Under the pieces are notes generated by a model that worked only from the letters and a program-made list of their open reading frames with translations, was not told the DNA's origin and did no database searches. Below are positions 42,429 to 51,683 of a stretch of DNA of 64,000 nucleotides, one piece after another; within the stretch, counting starts at the first letter, position 1; each line of letters opens with the position of its first letter. A program made the position numbers and the translations under genes. Source of the DNA: Egibacter rhizosphaerae (GTDB lineage: Bacteria > Actinomycetota > Nitriliruptoria > Euzebyales > Egibacteraceae); assembly GCF_004322855.1 (NCBI RefSeq), contig NZ_CP036402.1, positions 1,612,001-1,676,000 on the forward strand, in the 5' to 3' direction.

Positions 42429-44561
42429 ATGAGCGCTCCCGTCGCCCGACGCATCGCCAACGCAACGGCCCACGGCGCCACTGCCCTCCGCCGTCTGGTC
42501 AGTGCCGGCGCCGCGCGTCTCGGCTCCCGCAGCGCGGTCCTCTCCGCCATGGCGATCGTGATCGGACTCGCGACCGGCCTCCTCGCGGCCGCCCTCTTCC
42601 TCGGCATCTCCTGGGCACGCGACACCGTGTTCGACGGGACCGCGGAGTTCGCGCCGAGCGTCCCGATCGTCGTCGGCGTGCCCACGATCGGAGGGCTGCT
42701 CGTCGGCCTGCTGGTGTGGCGGCTTGTCCCCGAGGCCCGCGGCTCGGGCATCAGCCAACTCATGGAAGCCATCGCTCTGCGCGGCGGGCACGTCCGTGGC
42801 CGCGTGGTGGGGGGAAAGCTGGCCGCGAGCGCGGTCGGCCTCGGCACGGGTGGCTCCGGCGGCCGCGAGGGGCCCGTCGTCCAGATCGGCGGGGCGGTCG
42901 GCTCGCTGCTCGGACGTGCCGTCGACACCGACGAGGACGAGACCCGCTCGCTCATCGCCGCGGGCGCGGCGGGCGGGATCGCCGCGTCGTTCAACGCGCC
43001 CATCGGCGGGATGCTCTTCGCCCTCGAGGTGATCCTCGGCCGTTTCGGCATCCGCCACCTCCAGACCGTCGTGCTCGCCGCCGTGGTGGCGTCCGTGACC
43101 GCCCGCCAGATCCTCGGGGAGCAACTGATCTACCGGCCGCCGGCCTACTCCCTCGGGGAGCCTCAGGAACTCCTCCTCTACGGGCTGCTCGGCCTCGTCG
43201 CCGTGATCGTCGGCGTCGGTTACGTCCGAGCGATCGCCCTGAGCGAACGGCTCGCCGCACAGCTGCCGATGGCGTTCCCGCTGCGCACCGCGTTGGGAGG
43301 GCTCGGGGTGGGGCTTCTCGCACTCGCGGTGCCCGAGGTCCTCGGCACCGGTGATCGTATCCCCGACGTCGCGGGCGGCCTCACCGAGCCGGTGGCCGCG
43401 ATGTTCTCCGGTGCCGTCGCCCCGACCATGCTCCTGACCCTGCTCGCGGCGAAGTTCGTCGCAACGTGCCTCTCGCTGGGCACCGGCAACGCCGTGGGTT
43501 CCTTCGGTCCGCTGTTGTTCCTCGGCGCGGCGCTCGGCGGTGCGTTCGGCCACGGCGCACAGGTGCTGATCCCGACCGCTGAGCCGGGTGCCTTCGCCCT
43601 CGCGGGCACCGCGGCGGTGATCGCGGCCGCCAGCCGCGCCCCGCTGACCGGTGCGCTGCTCGTGTTCGAGCTCACCGGGAGCTACGACCTGGTACTGCCG
43701 ATCATCCTGGCCGCCGGCGTCGCCACGGTGCTCGGCGACCGGGTGTTCGGGCCCTCGCTCTACACCGAGCCGTTGCGCCGCCGGGGCATCACCTACGAGG
43801 TGGGCGAGGACGTCGATGTCCTGCAGACCGTCACCGTCCGGGAGGTCATGAACACGGACCCCGACATCGTGACGGCCGACACCCAGCTGCCCGACCTGCG
43901 TGAGTGGTTCCGCGACACCCGCCACCACGGCGCGCCGGTGGTCACCGTCGACGACAGCGGCACCCACCGCCTCGTGGGTGTCGTCACCCTCACCGACATC
44001 GCCGGGGCCGACGAGCCCGGTCCCGGGCGGCTCGGGGACACCGGCGACATCTTCTCGATGTCGTCCCGGATCCGCGAGCTCACCGCCGCCGACATCTGCA
44101 CCCGCGACATCGTCACGGTCACCCCCGAGGCCCCCATCTACCGGGCCGTGCAACGGATGGCGGCCCTCGACGTCGGCCGGTTGCCGGTGGTGGATCGCCG
44201 CGATCCCGAACGGCTCCTCGGGCTCGTTCGTCGGGCTGACATCGTCCGTGCCTACCGCCAGGCGCTGCAACGCAGCCTGGGCGAGAGTCAACGGCGCCAG
44301 CGTTCACGCCTGCGCGATCTCGCGGGCGCGCGGTTCTCCGAGCTGGTGGTGGCCCCCGACTCGTCGGCCGCGGGCCGCCGGGTCAGCGAGGTCGACTGGC
44401 CGGCCGGCACGGTGCTCACCAGCGTCCGTCGGGGCGACGAGCTGATCGTGCCGAACGGCGACACGGTCCTCGAAGCCGGCGACGAGCTCGTCGCGCTGCA
44501 GCGATCCGGCAGCACCGCCGAACTGTGGCGACTCGTCGGGCCGCCACCCGATCGCCCGTGA
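42429..44561 (+). CDS. ClC-family chloride channel/antiporter with CBS and TrkA-C domains
   Basis: A 710-residue membrane protein. The ClC core (residues 35-450) has [34 protein letters not shown] with the gating glutamate (Glu147) and [20 protein letters not shown]. Two CBS domains follow (about 470-610), usually regulated by adenine nucleotides, then a TrkA-C/RCK-C-like domain (about 625-705, [20 protein letters not shown]). The gating Glu suggests a proton-coupled antiporter. Its position between selA and selB is unexpected. Start ATG 42429 is supported by the -10 box. Confidence 0.93.
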   Translation: MSAPVARRIANATAHGATALRRLVSAGAARLGSRSAVLSAMAIVIGLATGLLAAALFLGISWARDTVFDGTAEFAPSVPIVVGVPTIGGLLVGLLVWRLVPEARGSGISQLMEAIALRGGHVRGRVVGGKLAASAVGLGTGGSGGREGPVVQIGGAVGSLLGRAVDTDEDETRSLIAAGAAGGIAASFNAPIGGMLFALEVILGRFGIRHLQTVVLAAVVASVTARQILGEQLIYRPPAYSLGEPQELLLYGLLGLVAVIVGVGYVRAIALSERLAAQLPMAFPLRTALGGLGVGLLALAVPEVLGTGDRIPDVAGGLTEPVAAMFSGAVAPTMLLTLLAAKFVATCLSLGTGNAVGSFGPLLFLGAALGGAFGHGAQVLIPTAEPGAFALAGTAAVIAAASRAPLTGALLVFELTGSYDLVLPIILAAGVATVLGDRVFGPSLYTEPLRRRGITYEVGEDVDVLQTVTVREVMNTDPDIVTADTQLPDLREWFRDTRHHGAPVVTVDDSGTHRLVGVVTLTDIAGADEPGPGRLGDTGDIFSMSSRIRELTAADICTRDIVTVTPEAPIYRAVQRMAALDVGRLPVVDRRDPERLLGLVRRADIVRAYRQALQRSLGESQRRQRSRLRDLAGARFSELVVAPDSSAAGRRVSEVDWPAGTVLTSVRRGDELIVPNGDTVLEAGDELVALQRSGSTAELWRLVGPPPDRP

Positions 44562-44575
44562 CCGCCGCCGACGGT

Positions 44576-44581
44576 TAGGCT
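44576..44581 (+). promoter_or_regulatory. -10 box TAGGCT, leaderless start of selB
   Basis: TAGGCT ends 8 bp before ATG 44590 and no ribosome-binding site is seen, in the 25-bp gap after the ClC gene. Confidence 0.5.
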
Positions 44582-44589
44582 CGCCGGTG

Positions 44590-46482
44590 ATGCGCGTTGT
44601 CTGCACGGCCGGGCACGTCGACCACGGGAAGTCGACGCTCGTGCGCGCGCTCACGGGGACCGAACCCGACCGGTTCGCCGAGGAGCAGGAACGCGGGCTG
44701 ACGATCGATCTGGGGTTCGCGTGGACCGACCTGACGCCCGGCGAGGCCGACCCTCGCACCGTCGCGTTCGTCGACCTGCCCGGTCACGAGCGCTTCGTGG
44801 GCAACATGTTGGCGGGCGCCGGCTCGGTGACGCTCGCGCTGCTCGTGGTCGCCGCCGACGAGGGCTGGATGCCCCAGAGCCGGGAGCACATGCAGATCCT
44901 CGATCTGCTGGGGGTGCGTCACGGCGTCGTGGCGATCACCAAGACCGACGCGGTCGACGCCGAGACCACCGAGCTGGCCGTCGAGCTCGTCCGCGAGGAG
45001 CTCGCGGGCACGGGCCTGCACGACGCGCCGATCGTGCCGGTGAGCGGCGCCTCCGGCGACGGGTTGGAGGAGCTGCGCTCCCGGCTGCGTGATCTCGTCA
45101 CCACCGCACCCGAACCCGCGGATGTCGGCCGGCCCCGGCTGTGGGTCGACCGCGCCTTCACGATCTCGGGAGCCGGCACGGTCGTCACCGGGACACTGCT
45201 CGGCGGTGCGGTCGAGGTCGGCGAGACGCTCGCGGTGCTGCCGGACGGTCCACGGGGCCGGGTCCGGGGCCTGCAGCAGCTCGGCCGCGACACGCGGGTC
45301 GCCCGACCGGGCTCGCGGGTGGCGATCAACCTCGCGCGGATCGAGCGCGGCGCGGTGCCGCGCGGCACGGCCGTCGGGCGGGCGGACGCGTGGCTGCCGG
45401 TGGCCGAATTCGAGGCCCGGGTCCGTGCCCTGCCCGGCGCCGAGCTGGGGTCTCGAGGCGCGTGGAAACTGCATGCCGGCACCGCCGTGGTACCCGCCGG
45501 GCTCGCCCCGATCGGGCGGCCGGCGCGGGGCGACGACCCCGAGGGCCCGGAGGCGCCGTGCCGGATCACGCTCGACGAGCCCTTGCCGCTCGCCGCCGGC
45601 GATCGCTTCGTGCTTCGGGAGAGCGGGCGCGATGCGACGCTGGGCGGTGGGATCGTGCTCGATGCCGCACCACCGCACCGGCGGCGCGGGCGCGCCGCCC
45701 GCGAGCGGCGCAGCACCGTGCTCACGGAGCGGGAGCGCGCGCTCGCCGCGGGCGACCGGGTCGCCCTCGTCGTCGCACACGTCACCGAGCGCGGCCTCGC
45801 CGCGCCGAGCCACGCCGCGGCCGCGGTGGGTGGGACGCGCGCGGACGTCGCCGCCGCCGAGCTTCTCCCGGTGGGGGAGCAGGTCGCCGATCCGGCCGCC
45901 GTCGCGCGATGGGGCGACGAGGTCGTCTCGGCCCTCGCCGCGCACCACACCGATCATCCGGTCCAGGCGACGGCCCCGAAGGCGCTCGCGATCGACGCCG
46001 CCGTCCGGGCCGGCTGCCCGCGCGCGAACGCCGAGGACCTCCTCGCGACCCTGCATGCCCAGGGACGGATCGTGCTCGAGGGGCCGGGGGCGCGCATCCC
46101 CGACCACCGCGTCGTACTGAGCGAGGAGGAGGCCCGCGCCCGGGACGAACTGCTGTCCGCACTGCGGGACTCGCCCTTCGCGCCGCCGCCGTTGTCGTCG
46201 CTCGCGCGCGACGCGGGCGCTTCGACCGCGCTCGTCCGGGAGCTCGAGCGCCGCGGCGAGATCGTGCGGCTCGGCGAGGACCTCGCGCTCGCGGCGGACG
46301 CGATCGAGGACGCGCACGCCCGCCTGCACGCCGCGTTCGTGTCCGAGGGGCCACTCACCGCGGCACGAGCCAAGGACGTGCTCGCCACCACCCGCAAGTT
46401 CGCCCTCCCGCTGCTGGAGCTCCTCGACAAGCGCGGGGCCACGCGCCGCGTCGGCGACGAGCGGGAGGTGCAGGCGCCGTGA
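44590..46482 (+). CDS. selB: Selenocysteine-specific translation elongation factor SelB
   Basis: A 630-residue GTPase that delivers Sec-tRNA(Sec) to UGA codons marked by a SECIS hairpin. G motifs: [20 protein letters not shown] (SelB-type G2), DLPGHERF and TKTD. EF-Tu-like beta-barrels follow (about 175-350), then winged-helix domains (380-630) that bind SECIS RNA, ending in [20 protein letters not shown]. This is the standard SelB layout and length. A GTG three bases upstream is an alternative start. With selA in the same run, the host should insert selenocysteine; selC and selD are not in the window. Confidence 0.95.
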   Translation: MRVVCTAGHVDHGKSTLVRALTGTEPDRFAEEQERGLTIDLGFAWTDLTPGEADPRTVAFVDLPGHERFVGNMLAGAGSVTLALLVVAADEGWMPQSREHMQILDLLGVRHGVVAITKTDAVDAETTELAVELVREELAGTGLHDAPIVPVSGASGDGLEELRSRLRDLVTTAPEPADVGRPRLWVDRAFTISGAGTVVTGTLLGGAVEVGETLAVLPDGPRGRVRGLQQLGRDTRVARPGSRVAINLARIERGAVPRGTAVGRADAWLPVAEFEARVRALPGAELGSRGAWKLHAGTAVVPAGLAPIGRPARGDDPEGPEAPCRITLDEPLPLAAGDRFVLRESGRDATLGGGIVLDAAPPHRRRGRAARERRSTVLTERERALAAGDRVALVVAHVTERGLAAPSHAAAAVGGTRADVAAAELLPVGEQVADPAAVARWGDEVVSALAAHHTDHPVQATAPKALAIDAAVRAGCPRANAEDLLATLHAQGRIVLEGPGARIPDHRVVLSEEEARARDELLSALRDSPFAPPPLSSLARDAGASTALVRELERRGEIVRLGEDLALAADAIEDAHARLHAAFVSEGPLTAARAKDVLATTRKFALPLLELLDKRGATRRVGDEREVQAP

Positions 46483-46491
46483 CCGGGCTGC

Positions 46492-46956
46492 TCAGTCGAG
46501 CACAGCGAGCGCGTCGGCCTCCACGGGCGAGCCGAGCGGCAACGCGGCGACACCCACCGCGGCGCGTGCGTGGCTACCGGCGTCGCCGAGCACGTCGCCG
46601 AGCAACTCCGACACCCCGTTCGCGACGAGGTGCTGCTCGTTGAAGCTCGGGTCGCAGGCGACGTAGACGCCGACCCGCAGGAGGGTGACCCGTCCGAGGT
46701 CGCCCTCCGCGGCGGCTCGGAGCTGGGCGAGGAGGTTGATCGCGCACTGGCGCGCGGCAGGCTGGACGGATTCACGGTCGAGCTCGGCGCCCAGGCGTCC
46801 GGAGAGGACGAGTTCCCCGCCCGCCGCGGCGATCTGCCCGGAGACCTGCACCCACCCTTGGTGGATTCGGGTCGGGACGTAGGCTGCGGCCGGAGCGGGC
46901 GGCTCCGGCAACGAGATGCCGAGCTCGCGCAGGCGTTCGTCGGGATGCACGGCCAC
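46492..46956 (-). CDS. RidA-family protein (YjgF/UK114)
   Basis: A 154-residue protein of the imine/enamine deaminase family, which destroys reactive 2-aminoacrylate. The HQGWVQVSGQIA start, RQCAINLLAQLRAA helix and the C-terminal SHARAAVGVAALPLGSPVEA with its conserved Arg and Glu are present. GTG 46956 follows GAAGGGG. It lies 19 bp downstream of whiB on the same strand, like the RidA-family gene Rv3678c near whiB4 in M. tuberculosis. Confidence 0.9.
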   Translation of the reverse strand: MAVHPDERLRELGISLPEPPAPAAAYVPTRIHQGWVQVSGQIAAAGGELVLSGRLGAELDRESVQPAARQCAINLLAQLRAAAEGDLGRVTLLRVGVYVACDPSFNEQHLVANGVSELLGDVLGDAGSHARAAVGVAALPLGSPVEADALAVLD

Positions 46957-46975
46957 GCTGCCCCTTCGACGGCTG

Positions 46976-47272
46976 CTAGCTTGCGGTCCGCCGCTGCAGC
47001 ACCAGCTGCCGGCGCTCGGATTCCGTGTGACCGCCCCACACCCCGTGGGGCTCACCGACCGACAATGCCCAGTGCAAGCACTCGAGCCGCACGGGGCACC
47101 CCGCGCAGACCTCCTTCGCGGCGGCCTCACGGGCCAGACGGTCCGCCGTCGGTTCCACGTCGACCGGCGGGAAGAACACGTCCGCGTCGACCTCGCGACA
47201 GGCCGCGTAGTCCTGCCAATCACGCTCGGTCGCCTGCGCAAGGTCGGGTTGTGGTGATCTCGAGCGAGCCAA
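46976..47272 (-). CDS. whiB: WhiB-family iron-sulphur transcriptional regulator (WhiB4-like by context)
   Basis: A 98-residue protein with the four cluster cysteines Cys25, Cys56, Cys59 and Cys65 (CAGCPVRLEC) and the GVWGG turn (residues 77-81) before a basic C-terminal segment (ESERRQLVLQRR). WhiB proteins bind a [4Fe-4S] cluster and the principal sigma factor. The start is a TTG with GGAG five bases upstream. Neighbours (ridA, two Get3-like ATPases, a PASTA PBP) are those of M. tuberculosis whiB4, a redox regulator, so WhiB4 is the best guess. Confidence 0.92.
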   Translation of the reverse strand: MARSRSPQPDLAQATERDWQDYAACREVDADVFFPPVDVEPTADRLAREAAAKEVCAGCPVRLECLHWALSVGEPHGVWGGHTESERRQLVLQRRTAS

Positions 47273-47663
47273 TGCTGCTCCGTTGACGGCCGGCGGCGAG
47301 CGTACCTTGTGCGCTCAAACCGCACTAGATCGGATGTTCGCCCGCGGGTAGGCGAGCGGCGTTGTCCCATCGTCCCCTGTGATCGTGCGTGTCTCACGGG
47401 TCCACCACACGAGCCGGGCCAGCGCGGAGATCGAGGCCTCGCTGGTGACCCCCGGTGGCCACGCCGTCCCATGGTGGACACGATGGACCCGTGTGGGCAG
47501 TATCGTCACGATCGGCGCTGCACCCAAGGGGTGCGTGAGAATCCGGCTCGATCGGCGGCGATCGACGGCCGATCAGGAGTCCCTGCCGGCCACCGTCCTC
47601 CCGCGGGTCAACAGCCTCCCGCCGGCCAACGAGCTCCTGCCGGCCAGCGGACGTCCGCGCGGC
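47273..47663. other. Intergenic region between the whiB start and the NfeD stop
   Basis: 391 bp with no convincing gene on either strand. The whiB promoter should be at its left end; a minus-strand TACGCT about 30 bp before the TTG is the only -10-like box. The right end is an 18-bp tandem repeat. Confidence 0.6.
47577..47648. repeat. 18-bp tandem repeat, four copies
   Basis: Four imperfect 18-bp units (for example AGCCTCCCGCCGGCCAAC at 47613) immediately downstream of the NfeD-like gene. Confidence 0.8.
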
Positions 47664-49214
47664 TCAGGGGTCCCCGGCGGGCTCGCGCTCGGCGGGTTCG
47701 ACGGCCAGGGCCTGCCGCTCGTGATCCAGGCCGGTCACCCGAACGCTCGTACCGGTCGGCACCTTGCCGACGTCCTCGGGTGCCCGCGCCCGCCAGAGCT
47801 TGCCGTCCACGAACACGTGGCCCTCGGGGTTCAGCATCGAGCGCACGACACCGGTGTCGCCGACGGCGTCCTCCGCCCCGGCGAGCGCTTGTTGCCCCTG
47901 TGCCCGCAGCACCCCCGTCATGATCGCGACGAAGAACACCACGCAGAAGACGACCACCAGCGCGACCGCCCAGCCAACGGGCTGCAGCGGCGGCGGGCCG
48001 CTGAACAACTGCCAGGAGCCGAGGGCCAGCGCCGCGGTGCCACCGGCGGTGACGAGCCCGAACCCGCCGATCGCCAGGTCCACCGCCAGGAGCGCGAGCC
48101 CGATCAACAGGAGCAGCAGCGCCCACCACGCGACGGGGAGGACCCACAGACCCCATGCCCCGGCCGCGAGCAGCCCGGCGCCAGCGATGCCCGGGACGCC
48201 CATGCCGGGCTGGAAGACCTCGAAGAGGATCGCGAGCAAACCGCCGACCACCAGCAGGTAGGCCAGCGTGGGGTCGGTGACCCCGTGCAGGATCGCGTCC
48301 CAGACCCCGAGGTTGTCGAAGCGCACCTCCGCGCCACCCGGATCGATCGCGATGGTCCGCTCGCCCCCCGCGGTCATGACCTCGGCGCCGTCGACCGCCG
48401 CGAGCACGTCCGGCAGCTCGCCCGCAGCGACATCGAGCGCGCCGGCGTCCAGGAGCTCCGCATCGGATCCCATCGTCGCCGCGTCGGGGTCGACCGCCCA
48501 CGGCAGCGCGTCCGGGTCGACATCGGTCGGCTCGCCGGGCCCGAGCGCCACGACGGCACCACCGGTGACCATGTCCCGTGCGAGGTCGGGGTCCCGACCA
48601 CGATCGTCGGCGTAGTCACCGAGCACGTCCGCCACGCGCTCGGCCTCGTCGGGGTCGGGCTCGGGGACGGCATCCCGGTCGGCGTCGGCGAGGTCGACGG
48701 CGCCCGCGCCGCCGAGCACCGAGGCCGGGGACATGGCCAGCACGTGGGCCGACTGGGCGACGACCGCGACGCCCCCGGTCGCCTCGGCCCCCGCGGGGCC
48801 GATCCAGGCGACGACCGGCACCTCGCTCGCGTCGATGCGCTCGGCGAGCGCCAGTGCGTCCGTGCGCAGTGCCCCGGGGCTGTCGAGCTCCAGGACCAGC
48901 ACCTGGGCGTCGGCCTCCCGGGCCCGCTCGAGCGCGTCCTCGATCTGCCCGACGATTCGGCCGTCCAGAGGCCCCTCGACCTGAACGACCTCCACCTGCG
49001 AGCCGCCCTCCCCGGAGTCGGACTCGGCAGCAGCGATGCTCGGCCACAACGCGAGCAGGAGACCCGCCACCAGTGCCGCAGCACCGAGTGCCCGCCGCGC
49101 CGAGCGGAACGCGTCCGTCGCGATGGGAGGGGGTGAGGCGGGACCTCCGTTGCGGGAGGCTCGGGCGGGGGTACCGGTGCGGCACGCACCCGCCCGGACG
49201 AGCGAAAAGCGCAT
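47664..49214 (-). CDS. NfeD-like membrane protein with degenerate Clp-type protease domain
   Basis: A 516-residue protein: signal segment (about residues 40-62), ClpP/SppA-like domain (70-300), four or five helices (310-430) and a C-terminal OB-fold NfeD domain (LNPEGHVFVDGKLWRARAPE). Long NfeD proteins normally cleave membrane substrates and work with SPFH/stomatin proteins. Here the nucleophile motif (ASAG in active members) reads AEATGGVAVV, with no serine, and the expected catalytic lysine is not obvious, so protease activity may be lost. No stomatin gene is adjacent. ATG 49214 gives an extended N-terminus; later starts are possible. Confidence 0.85.
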   Translation of the reverse strand: MRFSLVRAGACRTGTPARASRNGGPASPPPIATDAFRSARRALGAAALVAGLLLALWPSIAAAESDSGEGGSQVEVVQVEGPLDGRIVGQIEDALERAREADAQVLVLELDSPGALRTDALALAERIDASEVPVVAWIGPAGAEATGGVAVVAQSAHVLAMSPASVLGGAGAVDLADADRDAVPEPDPDEAERVADVLGDYADDRGRDPDLARDMVTGGAVVALGPGEPTDVDPDALPWAVDPDAATMGSDAELLDAGALDVAAGELPDVLAAVDGAEVMTAGGERTIAIDPGGAEVRFDNLGVWDAILHGVTDPTLAYLLVVGGLLAILFEVFQPGMGVPGIAGAGLLAAGAWGLWVLPVAWWALLLLLIGLALLAVDLAIGGFGLVTAGGTAALALGSWQLFSGPPPLQPVGWAVALVVVFCVVFFVAIMTGVLRAQGQQALAGAEDAVGDTGVVRSMLNPEGHVFVDGKLWRARAPEDVGKVPTGTSVRVTGLDHERQALAVEPAEREPAGDP

Positions 49215-49249
49215 GGACGTCAGTCTAGGCGGGGCCGCCCGCGGCCGCT

Positions 49250-49333
49250 GAGTGGCGCGGCCACCCGTCGGTAGCTGGATGGCGCGGCCGCCCGCCGGCT
49301 AGCCGGATGGCGCGGCCGCCCGCCGGGTACACC
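49250..49333. repeat. 28-bp tandem repeat, three copies
   Basis: Copies at 49250-49277, 49278-49305 and 49306-49333, sharing ATGGCGCGGCCGCCCGCCGG in the last two; the first is slightly diverged. They occupy the divergent promoter region between the NfeD-like gene and the first Get3-like ATPase gene. Confidence 0.88.
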
Positions 49334-49387
49334 TCCGCCGAGCGCGCGGTCGCGCGGGGCCGTAGCCGATGACCGAGAGGAGCGCCC

Positions 49388-50362
49388 GTGCAGGCAGCCG
49401 ACCTGCTCGATCCGCGCGTGCTGTTCGTGACCGGCAAGGGTGGGGTCGGCAAGTCGACCGCCGCGGCCGCGGTCGCGCTCGCGGGCGCACGGTCGGGCCG
49501 GCGCACGTGCCTGGTCGAGGTCGAGGGTCGGCAGACGATGTCCCGCCTGTTCGAGACGCAGCCGTGGGACTTCGACGAGCGCGAGTTCCGCCCCGACCTG
49601 TTCGGCATGTCGATCGATCCCGAGGCCTCGCTGACCGAGTACCTCGAGATGTTCTACGGCGCACGGAGGCTCTCGAAGCTCGTCGTCGGGTCGACCGCCG
49701 TGGAGTTCGCGACGACGGCCGCTCCCGGGATCAAGGACGTGCTGCTGATCGGGAAGGTGAAAGAACTCGAGCGGCGGCGGGATCCCGACGGCCGGTTCCA
49801 CTACGACCTCGTGGTCGTGGACGCGCCGCCGACCGGACGGATCGTGAACTTCCTGCGCGCCCCCGACGCCACGACCGAGCTCGTGAATGTCGGCCCGATC
49901 CGCAACCAGGCGCAGTCCCTCGTGGACATGGTGCTCGATCCCGAGCGGACGCACCTGCAACTCGTGACGCTCCTGGAGGAGATGCCGGTGGAGGAGACCG
50001 TGCAGTCGGTGGGTGCCCTGCGCGAGCTCGGCGTGACGGTCGGCCCACTGCTCGTGAACCGCGTGCTGCAACCCAAGGGCGACGATTCGGTCCAGAAGCT
50101 GCTGGCCGCGGGCCTCGACGGGGGGGAGCTCACGACGATGCTGAACGGGGCCGGGCTGCCGGTGAGCGACGACACCGTCGCCGACCTCCTCGCCCGCGGC
50201 GAGCGGCATGCCCACCGCATCGCCCTGCAGGAACGGATGCGCGAGCAGCTGGTCCGACGCAGCGAGGTGCCGATGCTCGAGCTGCCGTTCCTCTCGACCC
50301 GTGCGTTCGGGGAGGCGGAGGTCGGGCGGCTTGCGGAGGAGATCGCCGAGGTCGTGACATGA
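49388..50362 (+). CDS. ArsA/Get3-like ATPase, first subunit
   Basis: A 324-residue P-loop ATPase with the deviant Walker A GKGGVGKST and the switch segment VVDAPPTGRIVNFLRAP. Actinobacteria carry two adjacent genes of this kind, corresponding to M. tuberculosis Rv3679/Rv3680, described as a Get3-like heterodimer (BagA/BagB). They are not expected to be arsenite pumps because no ArsB is present. GTG 49388 follows GAGAGGAG. The second subunit gene starts 28 bp downstream. Confidence 0.9.
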   Translation: MQAADLLDPRVLFVTGKGGVGKSTAAAAVALAGARSGRRTCLVEVEGRQTMSRLFETQPWDFDEREFRPDLFGMSIDPEASLTEYLEMFYGARRLSKLVVGSTAVEFATTAAPGIKDVLLIGKVKELERRRDPDGRFHYDLVVVDAPPTGRIVNFLRAPDATTELVNVGPIRNQAQSLVDMVLDPERTHLQLVTLLEEMPVEETVQSVGALRELGVTVGPLLVNRVLQPKGDDSVQKLLAAGLDGGELTTMLNGAGLPVSDDTVADLLARGERHAHRIALQERMREQLVRRSEVPMLELPFLSTRAFGEAEVGRLAEEIAEVVT

Positions 50363-50390
50363 GCCCCATCGACACCGGGACGGTGCACCC

Positions 50391-51542
50391 GTGAGCCCGA
50401 GCCGGGACGCGGCGATGATCGAGGCCGCGCGCGCAGGGGATCTCGACGAGGTCATCGCCGGGTCGCACGTGATCGTGTGCACGGGCTCGGGAGGGGTCGG
50501 CAAGACCACCACGGCTGCCGCGATCGCGGTGGCCGCCGCGCGCAAGGGCCGGCGCACGATCGTGCTGACGATAGATCCGGCGCGCCGCCTGGCCCAGTCG
50601 CTGGGACTGTCCTCGCTCGACAACTGGCCCCGGCCGGTCGAGGCCGTCGACGGGCTCGACGCGATGATGCTCGACATGAAGCGCACGTTCGACGAGGTCA
50701 TCGAGCGGCACGCCGACAGCGCGGAGCACGTGCGCAACATCACTCGCAACCGCTTCTACCAACAGCTGTCCTCGAGCCTCGCGGGCACGCAGGAGTACAT
50801 GGCGATGGAGAAGTTGTACGACCTGCATCGGGAGGGCACGTATGACTGCATCGTCATCGACACTCCACCGACACGAAACGCACTCGACTTCCTCGATGCA
50901 CCACGACGGTTGACCGATTTCCTCGAAGGTCGTTTCCTGCGGATGTTCCTGTCCCCTGGGGTGACCGCGGGACGCTGGGCCGGCAAGGCGGTCGGCTTCG
51001 GCACGGGGATGTTCATGCGAGCCGCCTCCCGCATCACGGGCTCCGGCGTGCTCGAGGACCTCGGTGAGTTCTTCCAGTCGTTCGAGGGCATGTACGAGGG
51101 GTTCAAGCAACGGGCGAACGACGTCTATCACCTGCTGCAGAGCAGCGAATCGGGCTTCGTGGTGGTGTCCACCGCCGAGGATCACACGCTGCGCGAGGCA
51201 CGGTACTTCCTGCAACGCCTCGCCCGGGACGGGATGCCCACCGCCGGCCTCGTGGTGAACCGCACCACCCCCCCGCTGCCCGACGAGCTCGCCGATTCGC
51301 CGCACCTTCGCACCGCCGCGGCGTCGCTCGCCGACGGCGAGGAACCTGCCCCGGCCGCCGCCGCACTGCTGGAGCTGGCCGCCGAGGACGACGCCGTCGC
51401 CCACCGCGAGCACCGGGCCCTGGTCGCCGGGCTGCACCGCACCGACCCCGGCGTGCTCGTCGAGATCCCGCAGCGCGCCGAGGACATCCACGATATCGGC
51501 GGGCTCGACTGGGTGGGCGCACACCTGCGGGGCGTGGCGTAA
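50391..51542 (+). CDS. ArsA/Get3-like ATPase, second subunit
   Basis: A 383-residue partner of the previous gene. Deviant Walker A GSGGVGKTT, switch I region TIDPARRLAQSLGL and switch II VIDTPPTRNALDFLDAP are clear. A middle helical region (about 180-235, EGRFLRMFLSPGVTAGRWAG) is rich in hydrophobic and Met/Phe residues and could form a client-binding groove as in Get3; that is inference. The pair precedes the penicillin-binding protein gene, as in mycobacteria. Confidence 0.9.
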   Translation: MSPSRDAAMIEAARAGDLDEVIAGSHVIVCTGSGGVGKTTTAAAIAVAAARKGRRTIVLTIDPARRLAQSLGLSSLDNWPRPVEAVDGLDAMMLDMKRTFDEVIERHADSAEHVRNITRNRFYQQLSSSLAGTQEYMAMEKLYDLHREGTYDCIVIDTPPTRNALDFLDAPRRLTDFLEGRFLRMFLSPGVTAGRWAGKAVGFGTGMFMRAASRITGSGVLEDLGEFFQSFEGMYEGFKQRANDVYHLLQSSESGFVVVSTAEDHTLREARYFLQRLARDGMPTAGLVVNRTTPPLPDELADSPHLRTAAASLADGEEPAPAAAALLELAAEDDAVAHREHRALVAGLHRTDPGVLVEIPQRAEDIHDIGGLDWVGAHLRGVA

Positions 51543-51577
51543 CGGCGACTGCGCCTCGGGTCGGCCACCCCGCCCGC

Positions 51578-51583
51578 TACACT
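51578..51583 (+). promoter_or_regulatory. -10 box TACACT upstream of the PBP gene
   Basis: TACACT lies 100 bp before the ATG at 51684, after the ATPase stop, so the PBP gene may have its own promoter and leader. Confidence 0.4.
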
Positions 51584-51683
51584 GTGTCGCATCCGGGGCG
51601 CGTTCCGGCGACCCGGGCAGGCGGATCCGATCGCGTACCCCGCCACTGACCGGCCACGTCACCGATCCCCCACCGGCGACTGC

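Noticed and set aside
49250-49333. Possible CRISPR array (28-bp repeats)
   Set aside because: The three units abut directly with no spacers, and no cas genes are near.
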